This document shows, one piece after another, positions 8,290-17,822 of a stretch of 64,000 nt of DNA. Each line of letters opens with the position of its first letter. Position 1 is the first letter of the stretch. The notes below the pieces were generated by a model that made no database searches, had not been told where the DNA came from, and worked only from the letters and a program-made list of their open reading frames with translations. Made by a program: the position numbers and the translations under genes. Origin of the DNA: CAWGCE01 sp964480915 (GTDB taxonomy: Bacteria; Planctomycetota; Planctomycetia; Pirellulales; Pirellulaceae); assembly GCA_964480915.1 (NCBI GenBank), contig CAYZRS010000025.1, forward strand, positions 1-64,000. The letters are read 5' to 3'.

Positions 8290-9201
8290 TTAAAAGTAAC
8301 CTTCCTTTTTCTTCTCTTCCATCGAACCGGCTTCGTCGAAGTCGATGATGCGTCCTTCGCGTTCCGAGTTCTTGGCCAGCAACATCTCTTGGATGATTTC
8401 TGGCAGTGTGGTGGCGGGTGATTCGACGGCGCCGGTCAGAGGGTAGCAACCGAGCGTACGGAAGCGAATCACTTTCATCTCTGGTTTCTCACCAGGTTCC
8501 AATCGCATCCGTTCATCGTCCACCATGATCAGTGTGCCGTCACGTTTGACCACGGGCCGTTCTGCGGCCAAGTAGAGTGGGACAATCGGAATGCTCTCTA
8601 GATGGATGTATTGCCAAACGTCGAGTTCCGTCCAGTTGGAAAGTGGGAAGACGCGAATCGATTCACCTTTGTTGACTTTCGAATTGTATAAGTTCCAAAG
8701 TTCGGGCCGTTGGTTTTTGGGGTCCCAGCGGTGATTCGTATCGCGAAACGAATAGACCCGTTCTTTGGCTCGCGACTTTTCTTCATCACGACGGGCGCCG
8801 CCGAAGGCCGCATCAAACTTATGTTTGTTCAGCGCTTGCAGCAGCGCCTGCGTCTTCATGATATCGGTGTATTTCTTACTCCCCTGGTCGAACGGATTGA
8901 TGCCAGCTTTCACCCCTTCTTCGTTCGTATGCACGATGATGTCTAATCCCAGTTCCTTGCGAGCATACTCTTCGCGGAATTTGATCATCTCCTTGAATTT
9001 GAACGTCGTGTCGACGTGCATCAGAGGGAAAGGTGGCTTGGCCGGGTAGAACGCCTTCAGTGCCAAGTGCACCATTACCGCCGAGTCTTTTCCGATCGAA
9101 TAAAGCATCACCGGATTTTCGAATTCGGCAGCCACCTCACGAATGACGTGGATGCTTTCTGCTTCAAGTTGTTTTAAGTGCGTCAGGTTTAGGCTGGACA
9201 T
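8290..9201 (-). CDS. cysD: Sulfate adenylyltransferase subunit 2
   Basis: The catalytic ATP-sulfurylase subunit, 303 residues. The PP-loop reads 'YSIGKDSAVMVHLAL' at residues 34-48. Other family blocks are 'FPLMHVDTTFKFKEM', 'FDAAFGGARRDEEKSRAKER', 'VFPLSNWTELDVWQYI' and 'LGCYPLTGAVES'. It pairs with CysN to adenylylate sulfate. It is the first gene of the cysD-cysNC operon, with a 248-base upstream region shared with the 3' end of rsmG that must hold its promoter; no confident promoter was found there. Confidence 0.96.
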   Translation of the reverse strand: MSSLNLTHLKQLEAESIHVIREVAAEFENPVMLYSIGKDSAVMVHLALKAFYPAKPPFPLMHVDTTFKFKEMIKFREEYARKELGLDIIVHTNEEGVKAGINPFDQGSKKYTDIMKTQALLQALNKHKFDAAFGGARRDEEKSRAKERVYSFRDTNHRWDPKNQRPELWNLYNSKVNKGESIRVFPLSNWTELDVWQYIHLESIPIVPLYLAAERPVVKRDGTLIMVDDERMRLEPGEKPEMKVIRFRTLGCYPLTGAVESPATTLPEIIQEMLLAKNSEREGRIIDFDEAGSMEEKKKEGYF

Positions 9202-9449
9202 AGATCACTCGAGTTGGGCGACGGGATACGGCCGATTTCAAACTACAGTTGGATCGTATTGTGCACGCTCAAACCGGTCGGCTTGAGGTGTCTACAATCG
9301 CAAGATGAACCATTCGGAACGATCGACAGTCTGTCTCACGACCGCGATTTGTCTGCAGGTAGGGATAACGAGATGGTGAGTATAGTGGTCGGTTAAGAGC
9401 TACTCAACATTAATGCCTATCGGCTATCGCAGCTCGATACTCTACGTCA

Positions 9450-10121
9450 TCAAGAAGCCGGTTCGCTCCGCTGCGGGGAAATCTCTAGTATGACACTCTC
9501 GACATCCATGCCGGGAATCGTGTAGACGTGCCGCCGCCTTAAATCGAGGTTTGCCAGCAGTCCTAAATGGCGGGCTTCCCCCCGTTCGCTAATCCACTGC
9601 GGACCTTTAAACAGCAGCAGTCGGCCAATCGATGGCCAATGTGGCTCAAACCACTTTAATAGCTTTGCCATCGGACCGACGGCCCGCACCGCTAACGTCG
9701 TAAAACGGAGGTCTTCCAGGATCGTTTGCGCGTGGTCATGGTAGACCGGGATGGGCAGCTGCAAGCGGTTCACGATGTCATCGACAGCTTTGGCTTTTTT
9801 GGCGATGGAATCGCACAGCGATACTTGAATGTCGGGACGAAGAATTGCCAAGGGGATTCCGGGCACGCCGCCGCCCGTTCCGACGTCCAACACCTCTTCA
9901 TCCGGTTCTAAGATGGAGGCCAGCTCGACCGAGTCTTTGATGTCCCGCGCGACAAACTTCTCATAGTTGTCATGTCGCGTGAGGTTCATTTTCTGGTTCC
10001 ACTCCCAAAGCAATTGGCAGTAGCGATCCAAACTCTCAATCTGATCGTCTGGCAATTCAATTTCGAAATGCTGTAAGGCGGCCGCCAGCGTGGCGAATTT
10101 TGGAGCGGAATCGTCGTTCAA
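9450..10121 (-). CDS. rsmG: 16S rRNA (guanine-527-N7)-methyltransferase RsmG (GidB)
   Basis: 223 residues. The SAM site 'VLDVGTGGGVPGIPLAI' and the upstream block 'WNQKMNLTRHDNYEKFVARDIKDS' are typical of RsmG. It methylates N7 of G527 in 16S rRNA; loss often gives low-level streptomycin resistance. No ATG precedes the domain in frame. The TTG used here gives the usual length, so a TTG start is likely. The gene stands alone, divergent from the Cys-rich protein gene. Confidence 0.9.
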   Translation of the reverse strand: MNDDSAPKFATLAAALQHFEIELPDDQIESLDRYCQLLWEWNQKMNLTRHDNYEKFVARDIKDSVELASILEPDEEVLDVGTGGGVPGIPLAILRPDIQVSLCDSIAKKAKAVDDIVNRLQLPIPVYHDHAQTILEDLRFTTLAVRAVGPMAKLLKWFEPHWPSIGRLLLFKGPQWISERGEARHLGLLANLDLRRRHVYTIPGMDVESVILEISPQRSEPAS

Positions 10122-10408
10122 GAATCAGACTTTCTTTGGATTCTGAGCCACCAACAGCCTGCGTGAAGGAGATTCAGCAGGAGGTGGACGGCATGTCTTC
10201 AGCGTTGCCAGCACACAAGAACCGGTCAAAATCCGCCCGTTCGAGTCAAACCTTAGGGGTTGGGCAGATTTTCTCGATTCCGCGAACTTTTCTGACGATA
10301 TCCACAGCAGGCCGCACTGCCTAGACGGTGCGCCAGCACTTCGCTGTTTACGGTTCCGCGTTGGCGGAGTTTCACGCGCCTGCTTGTTCGTTATTTTGGG
10401 GAGTTACG

Positions 10409-11296
10409 ATGGTCGGTCCTTTACGCAACTGCTGCTTGATCTTGGCACTCGTTGCCCTGTGTTCGGGATGTTGCTGTTTCAACCCGGGCAGTTGTTTCTC
10501 TGGCTGCTCGACCAGCCATTCCTATGGCGGACCCTCCTGTGGATGCGAAGCGACATGCGGGATCGAGGCGACTTGTGGAATTGAACCAGGGTGTGGCATC
10601 GCCAGTTATGGTCACGAGCCCTCCTGCGGCATCGGACCTTCCTGCGGATGCGAAGCGAGTTGCGGTATCGAAGCTTCTTGCGGATTGGAACCGGGCTGCG
10701 GCATCGCGTCCGCCGGTTGCGGTTGTGAACCAACGTGTGGTTGCGAGCCTTCCTGCGGCATCGGTCCTGCATGCGGCTGTGAGCCAACCTGTGGTGCCGA
10801 GCCTAGCTGTGGGTGTGCCGGGAGCGGTGGTGGGTGTGCGAGTGGCAGCTGCTGGGGCTGGGGGCAAGACCTGGCCGCACTTCGCGCCGGTTGGAAAGAG
10901 TGTGGACCACTGCTAGGAAAACTTGGCTGTGGCCTCGGCTGTGGAAACAGTGGCTGCGGTGAAATCTATGTCGATGAGTGGATCAGTGATCCGCCAGCCT
11001 GTTGCGATCCGTGCAAACGTGGCTGCAGTTGCCGTGTCTGCGCACGCACTCATGTCGGCCAAAAAGTCAAAAGTGACATCAATCAGTACTTCTCGAATCG
11101 CAAAAAAGAATGGGTTAAGAGTGGCTTCATGTGCGACACCAGTCGCTGCCGAACTCATTCGTCTCACCATCAACGCGGCTGTGATTGTGGTGCCTGCGGA
11201 TCGGATGGATACGCCTCGTCGCGAAATTCGTCCCACCGTCCCGCGTCTCAAGCGAAATCATTCAGCGATGTGATTCAAGCGACGTTCACGCGTTAG
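10409..11296 (+). CDS. Secreted or lipoprotein-like Cys/Gly-rich repeat protein
   Basis: Unknown protein of 295 residues. The ATG is preceded by GGGGAG at good spacing, and a hydrophobic leader ends in 'LCSGCC', which resembles a lipobox (LxGC) imperfectly. Residues about 40-150 consist of short repeats of the form CG[CI]E-P/A-[ST]CG, each with two Cys, such as 'EPSCGIGPSCGCEAS'. A Trp/Leu linker follows. The C-terminal part has further Cys clusters ('PACCDPCKRGCSCRVCARTH', 'HQRGCDCGACGSDGY') and is Ser/His/Arg rich. No membrane segment after the leader. The repeats suggest a disulfide-rich surface protein or a metal-binding protein; neither is shown. No known family recognised. Confidence 0.72.
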   Translation: MVGPLRNCCLILALVALCSGCCCFNPGSCFSGCSTSHSYGGPSCGCEATCGIEATCGIEPGCGIASYGHEPSCGIGPSCGCEASCGIEASCGLEPGCGIASAGCGCEPTCGCEPSCGIGPACGCEPTCGAEPSCGCAGSGGGCASGSCWGWGQDLAALRAGWKECGPLLGKLGCGLGCGNSGCGEIYVDEWISDPPACCDPCKRGCSCRVCARTHVGQKVKSDINQYFSNRKKEWVKSGFMCDTSRCRTHSSHHQRGCDCGACGSDGYASSRNSSHRPASQAKSFSDVIQATFTR

Positions 11297-11362
11297 CGTC
11301 TGGGGACGCCGAATCGTGGCCCAGCAGCGATTTGCGGGTCTGATAATGCGTCCCGCGCGTTC

Positions 11363-13303
11363 TCAACGACTTCCAGAATCGGCCTGTTGGTTGACGGTGC
11401 TGTTTGACGGATTCTGTCGGTACGTGTCCCAGTCACCCTCCATACGCAACTCGAAGTTGAACGAGTAGAGGTAAGCTCGGTTGTGGCCGACGGTCGCTTG
11501 TGCCAACACAATGTCTGGGTTCCAGACGTAGTGAACCGAATTGCCACGGACCGCGATGAACCGATTGCCGGTCGCCGCGAATGTATCGTCGTCCGCCGAG
11601 TCTTCAAACGAAACTCGATCCGTTTCTCCATCGCTCGCGTCTAGCAGCGTGTAGTGAACGCCGAATCCGATCGCTCGGTTGTAGTAGGTGTCGCCGTAAA
11701 GGCGTGCCCCAGCCGAGTCGACCTTGTAATAATCACTTCCCCCGGAATCGCGGAAGATGGCGATGTCGTTCGTGTCAGACGCGTAGGCGTAGACGCGGTC
11801 GAATCCATGGGCATGGTTGTCGAAGGTTGTGCCGTAGAAGCGGCTTTCGTTAGCCGTCGAGTCGTACACATCCCGGCCGTCTGAATCGTACAGGTAGGCT
11901 CGATCGTCGGTACCCGATTTGGCATCGCCATGCACGACGTCGAATCCTCGGACGTAATTGTAAAATCCAGATCCGTACAGCCTTGCGTCGCTATCGGTCG
12001 CTTTATACCTGTCATTTCCGTTCGAGCCGTCTAGCGTCGCCGAGTCGTTGCCTTCACTGGCGTACGCATAGACGCGGTGGAAATCATGGGCGATATGTTC
12101 GTATCCCGTCCCCGTCAAAGAGGCTCCGAGCGGGCCGGCGGAGAAGTCGTCATCACCGGTCGTGTCATAAAACAAGGCTCGGTCTTCGCCACCACCCGAT
12201 TGCGCCGTCGTATGGTGGGTCGTGTAAACCAGGACTTGGTACGAGACGCCCGTGAGCTTGGCCGACGTTTCACGAAGCTCGACTTGGTCAATTCCCGGTC
12301 CGCCCGTCAGGCTGGCTGCATCGCTGCCGCTGTGTCCGTAGAAAATGATTTGCGTGTTCGCCGTCGCATCGATCACTGTCGACTGGCCGTTCAAAATTAC
12401 CGTGTGCTCAGCGGTGCCCCCAATGAACTCAAATGTGTCTGCAGCCGACGTGCCGTCAAAGACAAGCGTCGTGTCGAACGTGGTGGCGAGCACGCCCGCG
12501 GTAACCGCTTCGTCAAACTCACCGAAGTTATAGTTGCGACCTTGCTGGCCGGCTGCCAACATGATTCGTTCAAACCGGTCGTTGAAGGATTGGCCATTCT
12601 CGGCAACGGCATGAGAATTTCCGGCGAACCGCCCAATGGTCTCTCGGCCGTCCGTGAGCCCCGCCGGGGTGGTCGCTTCGATTTGATACTCGCCCGGTCG
12701 CAGGTTGTTGAAGAGGTAAGCGCCGTCACTAGCCGATGGCTGTTGTTGTGAAACGGATGCACCTAAGTCATCGACACCCGTCAGGGTAACCATGACGTTG
12801 TCAAGCGGCGTGTCGCCCGCATCAAAGTTCCCATCTCGATCCAGGTCACGATAGATGGAGCCGCCCAGTTCGGCCGCTGAAATTTCTCCAAACAGGTAGT
12901 CGGTGACGACATCATTGTTTCTGACGAAGATCGACTCAATCGTATCGTCGCCGACCGTCCCCCCTCCAGAACCAGCGACATCGATACCGTCCAGAAAGTC
13001 GGGCGATTGTGCGGCGGTGAGCGAGTAAGTGCCTCTCCGTAAGTTGGTGAATTCGTAGGTGCCGAAAGTGTCGGTCGTCGTCGTAAGGTTTACCGGCCGG
13101 TTTCGATTGTCGATCCCGTCAAGTTCCACAACGATGCCGGCCAGGCCGGTATCATCACCCGAGAAATTTCCGTCCGCGTTCGCGTCGTGAAATACGCTGC
13201 CCGCGATCGTCGCCAACATGCGTCGGTTCTCTAACGGCTCGACCCCCAATGGAAATGAGGGCTTACGTGGCTTTCTAGATTTTTGGATACGTCGTCCGAA
13301 CAT
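11363..13303 (-). CDS. Large planctomycete surface protein with SdrD-B-like domains and Asp/Tyr-rich repeats
   Basis: 646 residues from the ATG giving MFGRRIQK. The N-terminus is basic and then reads 'VEPLENRRML', a motif found at the N-terminus of many planctomycete cell-surface proteins. Two SdrD-B/Cna-B-like beta-sandwiches follow, each starting with an EF-hand-like calcium loop: 'VFHDANADGNFSGDD' and 'IYRDLDRDGNFDAGD', ending in 'GTYSLTA' and 'GEYQIEA'. From about residue 290 the protein consists of degenerate repeats of roughly 40 residues, of the type 'DS.G.D.Y...ARLYG..Y.N...GFD.V.A.AS'. It is probably a calcium-stabilised extracellular protein. It is transcribed alone. Confidence 0.78.
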   Translation of the reverse strand: MFGRRIQKSRKPRKPSFPLGVEPLENRRMLATIAGSVFHDANADGNFSGDDTGLAGIVVELDGIDNRNRPVNLTTTTDTFGTYEFTNLRRGTYSLTAAQSPDFLDGIDVAGSGGGTVGDDTIESIFVRNNDVVTDYLFGEISAAELGGSIYRDLDRDGNFDAGDTPLDNVMVTLTGVDDLGASVSQQQPSASDGAYLFNNLRPGEYQIEATTPAGLTDGRETIGRFAGNSHAVAENGQSFNDRFERIMLAAGQQGRNYNFGEFDEAVTAGVLATTFDTTLVFDGTSAADTFEFIGGTAEHTVILNGQSTVIDATANTQIIFYGHSGSDAASLTGGPGIDQVELRETSAKLTGVSYQVLVYTTHHTTAQSGGGEDRALFYDTTGDDDFSAGPLGASLTGTGYEHIAHDFHRVYAYASEGNDSATLDGSNGNDRYKATDSDARLYGSGFYNYVRGFDVVHGDAKSGTDDRAYLYDSDGRDVYDSTANESRFYGTTFDNHAHGFDRVYAYASDTNDIAIFRDSGGSDYYKVDSAGARLYGDTYYNRAIGFGVHYTLLDASDGETDRVSFEDSADDDTFAATGNRFIAVRGNSVHYVWNPDIVLAQATVGHNRAYLYSFNFELRMEGDWDTYRQNPSNSTVNQQADSGSR

Positions 13304-13548
13304 GAATACTCCAGCAGTACGAAACCTGAGTTGCAACAAGTGTCTCGGCCATACCGAAGGCCTGAGACCCAAGGCGGCAACTCTGTAAAGTAGGTCGATG
13401 GCGGTTTAAGCAAAGCGAGTGCCAGTCGACCTTGAAGTGTCGTAAGTCTCTTAAAAATAGGGGTTTGGGTCCTGTGTTCGAGCTGCAGGCCTAACCGTGG
13501 TCATCGTGCAAATTTTGCTTGGTTGTGCAGGCATCGTTGCCCTTTTTG

Positions 13549-14235
13549 CTATCGACGAGCGAAGACGAAAAAGTCGGCGAACGAGGTCTCGGACGGTCGC
13601 TGCGGATCAAACGGGTACTGATTCGGCACGTGATCGATCAGTTCCCAGCTTGGTTCGTTGACGCTCACCCACTGTGTGAATTCGCGATGACGAACGTGTG
13701 GGCTCGCTGGCAATTCGTCCTTATTGGATGAATAGACGATGACGTATCGGTCGGCTGCGGCAAACAGATGCGACATGTAGTTGTGAAACACGGCGTCCTC
13801 TACCAAGTGATAAATGACGTCCAATGAGAGCCCCAGATCGGCATGGAAGATGCGCGCGTTATCGGTGAAGGTGGCCGAGTCGTACACGAAGAAGCTCTTG
13901 CTCGTGTCGTGTTTGAATCGGTCTCGGCAGATGCCGGCGGCCGTCGGTGAGACGTCGAGTCCACAATATTCTGGGTACTGGCTGATCTCCAGTTGATGCC
14001 CGTCACCAAATCCAAACTCAATGACCGACTGGACCGCCGATTGTTTGACAAACTGATTCAGGAACTGAGCCTTGAATTGAGCCAACCGACCATACGAACC
14101 GGCGCCCGAGTTGCGACCATTGGCGTAACGCCGTTCCCAGTATTCTCTCGAGCCGCGGAAGTTGACCGCCGAAGCGCACTTGTTGACGAATGTCGGCACG
14201 CCTGGGACGCCTAAAAAGAATGTTGCTAGTTGCAT
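13549..14235 (-). CDS. Class I SAM-dependent methyltransferase
   Basis: 228 residues from the ATG giving MQLATFFLGVPG. 'VIEFGFGDGHQLE' is the SAM-binding motif (the usual GxGxG is GFGDG), with 'CGLDVSPTAAGICRDRF' as the next strand and 'DLGLSLDVIYHLVED' after it. 'SREYWERRYANGRNSGAGSYGRLA' near residue 27 is shared by methyltransferases of polysaccharide and lipopolysaccharide clusters. It is the last gene of the minus-strand glycan operon, 34 bases after the transferase, so its substrate is likely a sugar or lipid-linked glycan. Exact substrate unknown. Confidence 0.75.
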   Translation of the reverse strand: MQLATFFLGVPGVPTFVNKCASAVNFRGSREYWERRYANGRNSGAGSYGRLAQFKAQFLNQFVKQSAVQSVIEFGFGDGHQLEISQYPEYCGLDVSPTAAGICRDRFKHDTSKSFFVYDSATFTDNARIFHADLGLSLDVIYHLVEDAVFHNYMSHLFAAADRYVIVYSSNKDELPASPHVRHREFTQWVSVNEPSWELIDHVPNQYPFDPQRPSETSFADFFVFARR

Positions 14236-14269
14236 AATGGTTACCTCTCTTGAAGGGCTTGCGCCCGAA

Positions 14270-17200
14270 TTACAATTGATCTTGTCGGAACGACGAGTAG
14301 CGTCCGCTGTCGGCATCCCATAGGAAGACCGACCACAAATAGGTCTTGAAGACGAGTTCACAGTTTTCTCGAAGAAACAAATCGACACGAGCGCCAGGAT
14401 ATTCCCAGCGAAGATTCTTCCCGCGGTTTCGCAGCTTTTCTCGATTCACGGCGATCCAGACACGATCGTGCTGATGCAGCGCCGCGGTGAGCTTTGGCAA
14501 ATTGCCAACGACCTTGGCTCCACCATTCCGGTCGATCAACTCGCCATTTTTCATCACGGCGAAATCGTACAGCAAGGGAACGGAGAGATCGAAATCGACT
14601 CTGCCGGTCTCGATCAGTGCCGCGTGAGTATGCGGTTCGGTCACCATGACCTGATCGCCCTGTTGCGCGTGCCGACTTACGAATTGCAATGCGCCGGTGG
14701 AATCGCCCAGCAGCTTGGCGTGGTGACTTCCGGCGATGCGCCACGGAGACATCGAACAAACACAGGCTAGAAACAGCACGAACGAGATCGCCGTTGCCAG
14801 TCGTCGGTGTCGGTGAGGTTCGTTGCGCAGGTCCAGTCCGTAAGCACATATCCGCTTTGACAAAGCCCGCAGTCCTTCCAAGGACAACAGCACCCAGATC
14901 GGAATGAGCCAGTATTGGTATCGCAGGCTGATATGCGTTACGAGCACGTTGGTGGCGATAATCCCCGAGAACAGGATGAGGTAGAGTGCCAACGTGTTTC
15001 GCTGCCGCTCGCGGCACACCAGTGGAAAACCGCAGATCAGGAAACAGCTGGCAACAACATGCAGACGTGAATAGCACACAAACAAGGACAGGAAATTGTA
15101 CGGATGCCATAAGTGCGGAGAGATGGTCGCTTCCAGGTTGGGTGATACGCCGGCGACTCGTGTCATGCATCTCGATTGAAAGACAAGATAATCCAATGCA
15201 ATGACGACCAGCGCGCACGTGGCAGCGATGAGCAGTTTCACGTTAGCCGCCGCCGACTTTTCTTGGGCGAAGGCGAGGTAGCCAAGTAACAATGAAAAGC
15301 CGATCAGGCAACTCGCTTCTTGGCACAAGACGGTTCCCAAAAAGGCGAGGATTGTCAAATAGCGGTATCGAATCAGCTGTTCCCGCACGAATCCTTTGCA
15401 GAAAAAATAGACCGTGAGCAGCGCCAGAAACTGCTGCATTTGATAGAAGCGAATGACGTGAGAAGTAAAGACCTCAAATGGGTGAATCGCCATGATCGTC
15501 ATGGCGCCAAATCCGATCCAAGGGCTCTTCAGCAAGCGACTTCCGGTCAAGTAGGTTAACCAGCAGGTCGCCACGCCGAACAGCACGCAGGGAAGTCGCA
15601 TCGACCAGAGGTTTTCTCCGCCGACGAAGGCGCAAGCGCCAATCACGTAGTGAAAAAGTGGGCTGCGCGTGTACCAAATTCCTTCGACACCAAATTCGGG
15701 AATGCCAGTATTGGCAATGGCCAAAATCGCCTGGGTCGAGGCGTATTCATCGTCGTCGAGTGGTTGAAAGTCTAAACGGTGGCCACGCACAAAAGCGGCG
15801 ATGACCAGCACCAGGCAGATCAAAACGGGCCAGAGTCGCGACTTGGGAAGTTTGCGGATCGAAACAAGAGGCAACGAGGGGACCCACGACGCGCGGCGCC
15901 GAAGAGCGTCCGTAAGCCCGACAAAAATACCGAACGCGAGGGCGGTCCACACGATCATGGACCATGTCCCCGGTTGTCGAAACCAAAGCGCTTCGTAGCG
16001 TTCGGCAAAACTGCACTTCACCAAGATCGCTGCCACAAGCAAAGACGATGCTGAACCGTAGAAGCAAAACAGTGTGCGAGCTGTTTCGACAATCGCCCCA
16101 CGGTTCTTCCCTGTGACGGTCTGGCAGGAAAACAGAATTGCCCCGGTTAGGACGAGAATTACGCAGACCGCCAGCGCCTGCGTGCGCGTTGCCCGAACGA
16201 GGATGTTTCGATCGGAAGTCGCCGCACAACGATACTGCAAGCGCGGCAGCGTACGTAGGCTCTTCGCGTTCGAATGGACGCTGGCGACCTGTTCCCAATC
16301 CTCCTTGGTGCCTCGGCGAGCGATCCAGCGATCGTCGCTCGCGAGTCGGCTGACGGATTGTTTGGAACGGGCCATGCCATCGATGGCCAGCTGTGCCACC
16401 CACTGGCGAGAACCGGGCGAGTCGGGTTCTGCGAGTCGCACTTCGATCCGGTTCGCACCGCGTCGCAAGAGCTGTGCCACCTCGTACCCGACGAATCCTG
16501 CGAGCTGCCGGTCGGTGTGGTGAGACTGTGGCCTCACGTCCTCTGGGAAATTCCAAGGTCCTTGGCGATTGTTGGCATCTAGCTCACTGCCGTGCACGCT
16601 GCCTGCTTTTCGCGCGAAGCGGGCCTGATCACCCTGGGCTCGAATCCGGACGTCGGCCGACGAACGCTTCATCCACTGAAAGTCGTGTGTGGTCGGATCG
16701 CTGGTTGGAGGTCGCTCGAACGCATTGCCAACGAAAGGCGAATCGGTCTCTTCGGGTGCCAGGATTGCGGGCCGATCTTGTGGGTCGAGACCACGTTGAC
16801 GTTCCATGATCCATTGACCGCTGTCCAGGTCGGGAGCAAAACCGTCTTGGGGGGCCACTCGAACGTCGTTGATGAAGAGGCTGAAATAGCGGTTTGTTGC
16901 GAGCCGAATCCAGGCTTCTTGGGGAGTTTGATCGATCTGCCAATCCCGTTGAAAAACCACCGCTTCCTCTGCCGAGGCGGTGGAGTGCTTCAACCAGCGT
17001 GAATCAAAAGGAGTCGCAAAGAGACCGGCGTCAAAAGTGCGCCAGAAACTACCTCGAGGCGAGCCGGCGACTTGTGCCGCTCGCCACGCCACATCGTCAT
17101 AGTGAACGTCGGTCCAATGAGTATTGCTGCGGCCGACGGGAATCGATTCCGCCACCCAATCTTGCGAGGTGCTCAGATCGATACGTTCGCCCGAAGCGAG

Positions 17201-17773
17201 TCGTATCTCGCCGGCGAGAATGAGCTTCGCAGGCGCGGTGCGCGATTCGACCTGAACGCAGATGACGTTCTCGCCTCGTTCAAGTTCTGGTCGGATGTCA
17301 ACGAACACCGGCACCCGAAAAGATTCGTGTCCTGTCCATTGATACTCGCGTGGGAAATTCAGGCCAATGGCCGGGATTCGATCGGTGACGCGTTGCCCTT
17401 TCTCGCTCGAGCCATTCTGAAAAGGCCGCGTCGGCCGCCACACATGTTGCCGCGAGACGGGGTCCCCATTTACGATGACTTCGTAGCCATCGCAGGCCGA
17501 AATCATGATCCAGGCATTCACGACCGTCGACGAGACTTGGACTCGTTTGCGAAAGTAGCCACTGTAACCTGCGGCCCCTGCCGGCTTGATCCAATCGCCA
17601 GAAAAGGTGATCGGCTGCAGAGGATATGTTGTCGTCGTTCGCCAGCGGTAGCAACTGTAGCCGAGCAGCAAGGCAAACAGAGTTGCCGATACCATCACAC
17701 CACGAATCGCCCGCGGCAGGTGTCGCCGGCGCTCGGTCATGTCGGTCGTTACTGGCTGGGTCAAAGTTGGCAC
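14270..17773 (-). CDS. Giant GT-C (ArnT/PMT-like) membrane glycosyltransferase with extracytoplasmic beta-sandwich region
   Basis: 1167 residues. One membrane segment sits at about 22-42. A 480-residue soluble region follows, resembling carbohydrate-binding beta-sandwiches of glycosidases ('FSGDWIKPAGAAGYSGYFRKRVQV', 'CDGYEVIVNGDPV', 'FVDIRPELERGENVICVQVES', 'NRYFSLFINDVRV'). From about 545 there are many membrane segments. The acidic motif 'LDDDEYAS' near 672, followed by 'YTRSPLFHYVIGA', is where GT39/ArnT enzymes bind metal and lipid-phosphate sugar. The C-terminal soluble part ends the protein. It probably moves a sugar from a polyprenyl-phosphate donor, likely made by the GT2 enzyme of this operon. 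The start is GTG; an ATG at 17740 is an alternative. Confidence 0.75.
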   Translation of the reverse strand: MPTLTQPVTTDMTERRRHLPRAIRGVMVSATLFALLLGYSCYRWRTTTTYPLQPITFSGDWIKPAGAAGYSGYFRKRVQVSSTVVNAWIMISACDGYEVIVNGDPVSRQHVWRPTRPFQNGSSEKGQRVTDRIPAIGLNFPREYQWTGHESFRVPVFVDIRPELERGENVICVQVESRTAPAKLILAGEIRLASGERIDLSTSQDWVAESIPVGRSNTHWTDVHYDDVAWRAAQVAGSPRGSFWRTFDAGLFATPFDSRWLKHSTASAEEAVVFQRDWQIDQTPQEAWIRLATNRYFSLFINDVRVAPQDGFAPDLDSGQWIMERQRGLDPQDRPAILAPEETDSPFVGNAFERPPTSDPTTHDFQWMKRSSADVRIRAQGDQARFARKAGSVHGSELDANNRQGPWNFPEDVRPQSHHTDRQLAGFVGYEVAQLLRRGANRIEVRLAEPDSPGSRQWVAQLAIDGMARSKQSVSRLASDDRWIARRGTKEDWEQVASVHSNAKSLRTLPRLQYRCAATSDRNILVRATRTQALAVCVILVLTGAILFSCQTVTGKNRGAIVETARTLFCFYGSASSLLVAAILVKCSFAERYEALWFRQPGTWSMIVWTALAFGIFVGLTDALRRRASWVPSLPLVSIRKLPKSRLWPVLICLVLVIAAFVRGHRLDFQPLDDDEYASTQAILAIANTGIPEFGVEGIWYTRSPLFHYVIGACAFVGGENLWSMRLPCVLFGVATCWLTYLTGSRLLKSPWIGFGAMTIMAIHPFEVFTSHVIRFYQMQQFLALLTVYFFCKGFVREQLIRYRYLTILAFLGTVLCQEASCLIGFSLLLGYLAFAQEKSAAANVKLLIAATCALVVIALDYLVFQSRCMTRVAGVSPNLEATISPHLWHPYNFLSLFVCYSRLHVVASCFLICGFPLVCRERQRNTLALYLILFSGIIATNVLVTHISLRYQYWLIPIWVLLSLEGLRALSKRICAYGLDLRNEPHRHRRLATAISFVLFLACVCSMSPWRIAGSHHAKLLGDSTGALQFVSRHAQQGDQVMVTEPHTHAALIETGRVDFDLSVPLLYDFAVMKNGELIDRNGGAKVVGNLPKLTAALHQHDRVWIAVNREKLRNRGKNLRWEYPGARVDLFLRENCELVFKTYLWSVFLWDADSGRYSSFRQDQL

Positions 17774-17822
17774 GTGAGCGGCGTTTGGTTAGACGGGTGA
17801 TGGATGCGAAGCTTGAACGTTG

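Noticed and set aside
11296..11309. GCGTC-TGGG-GACGC hairpin after the Cys-rich protein gene
   Set aside because: Five-base stem without a T-run; too weak to call a terminator.
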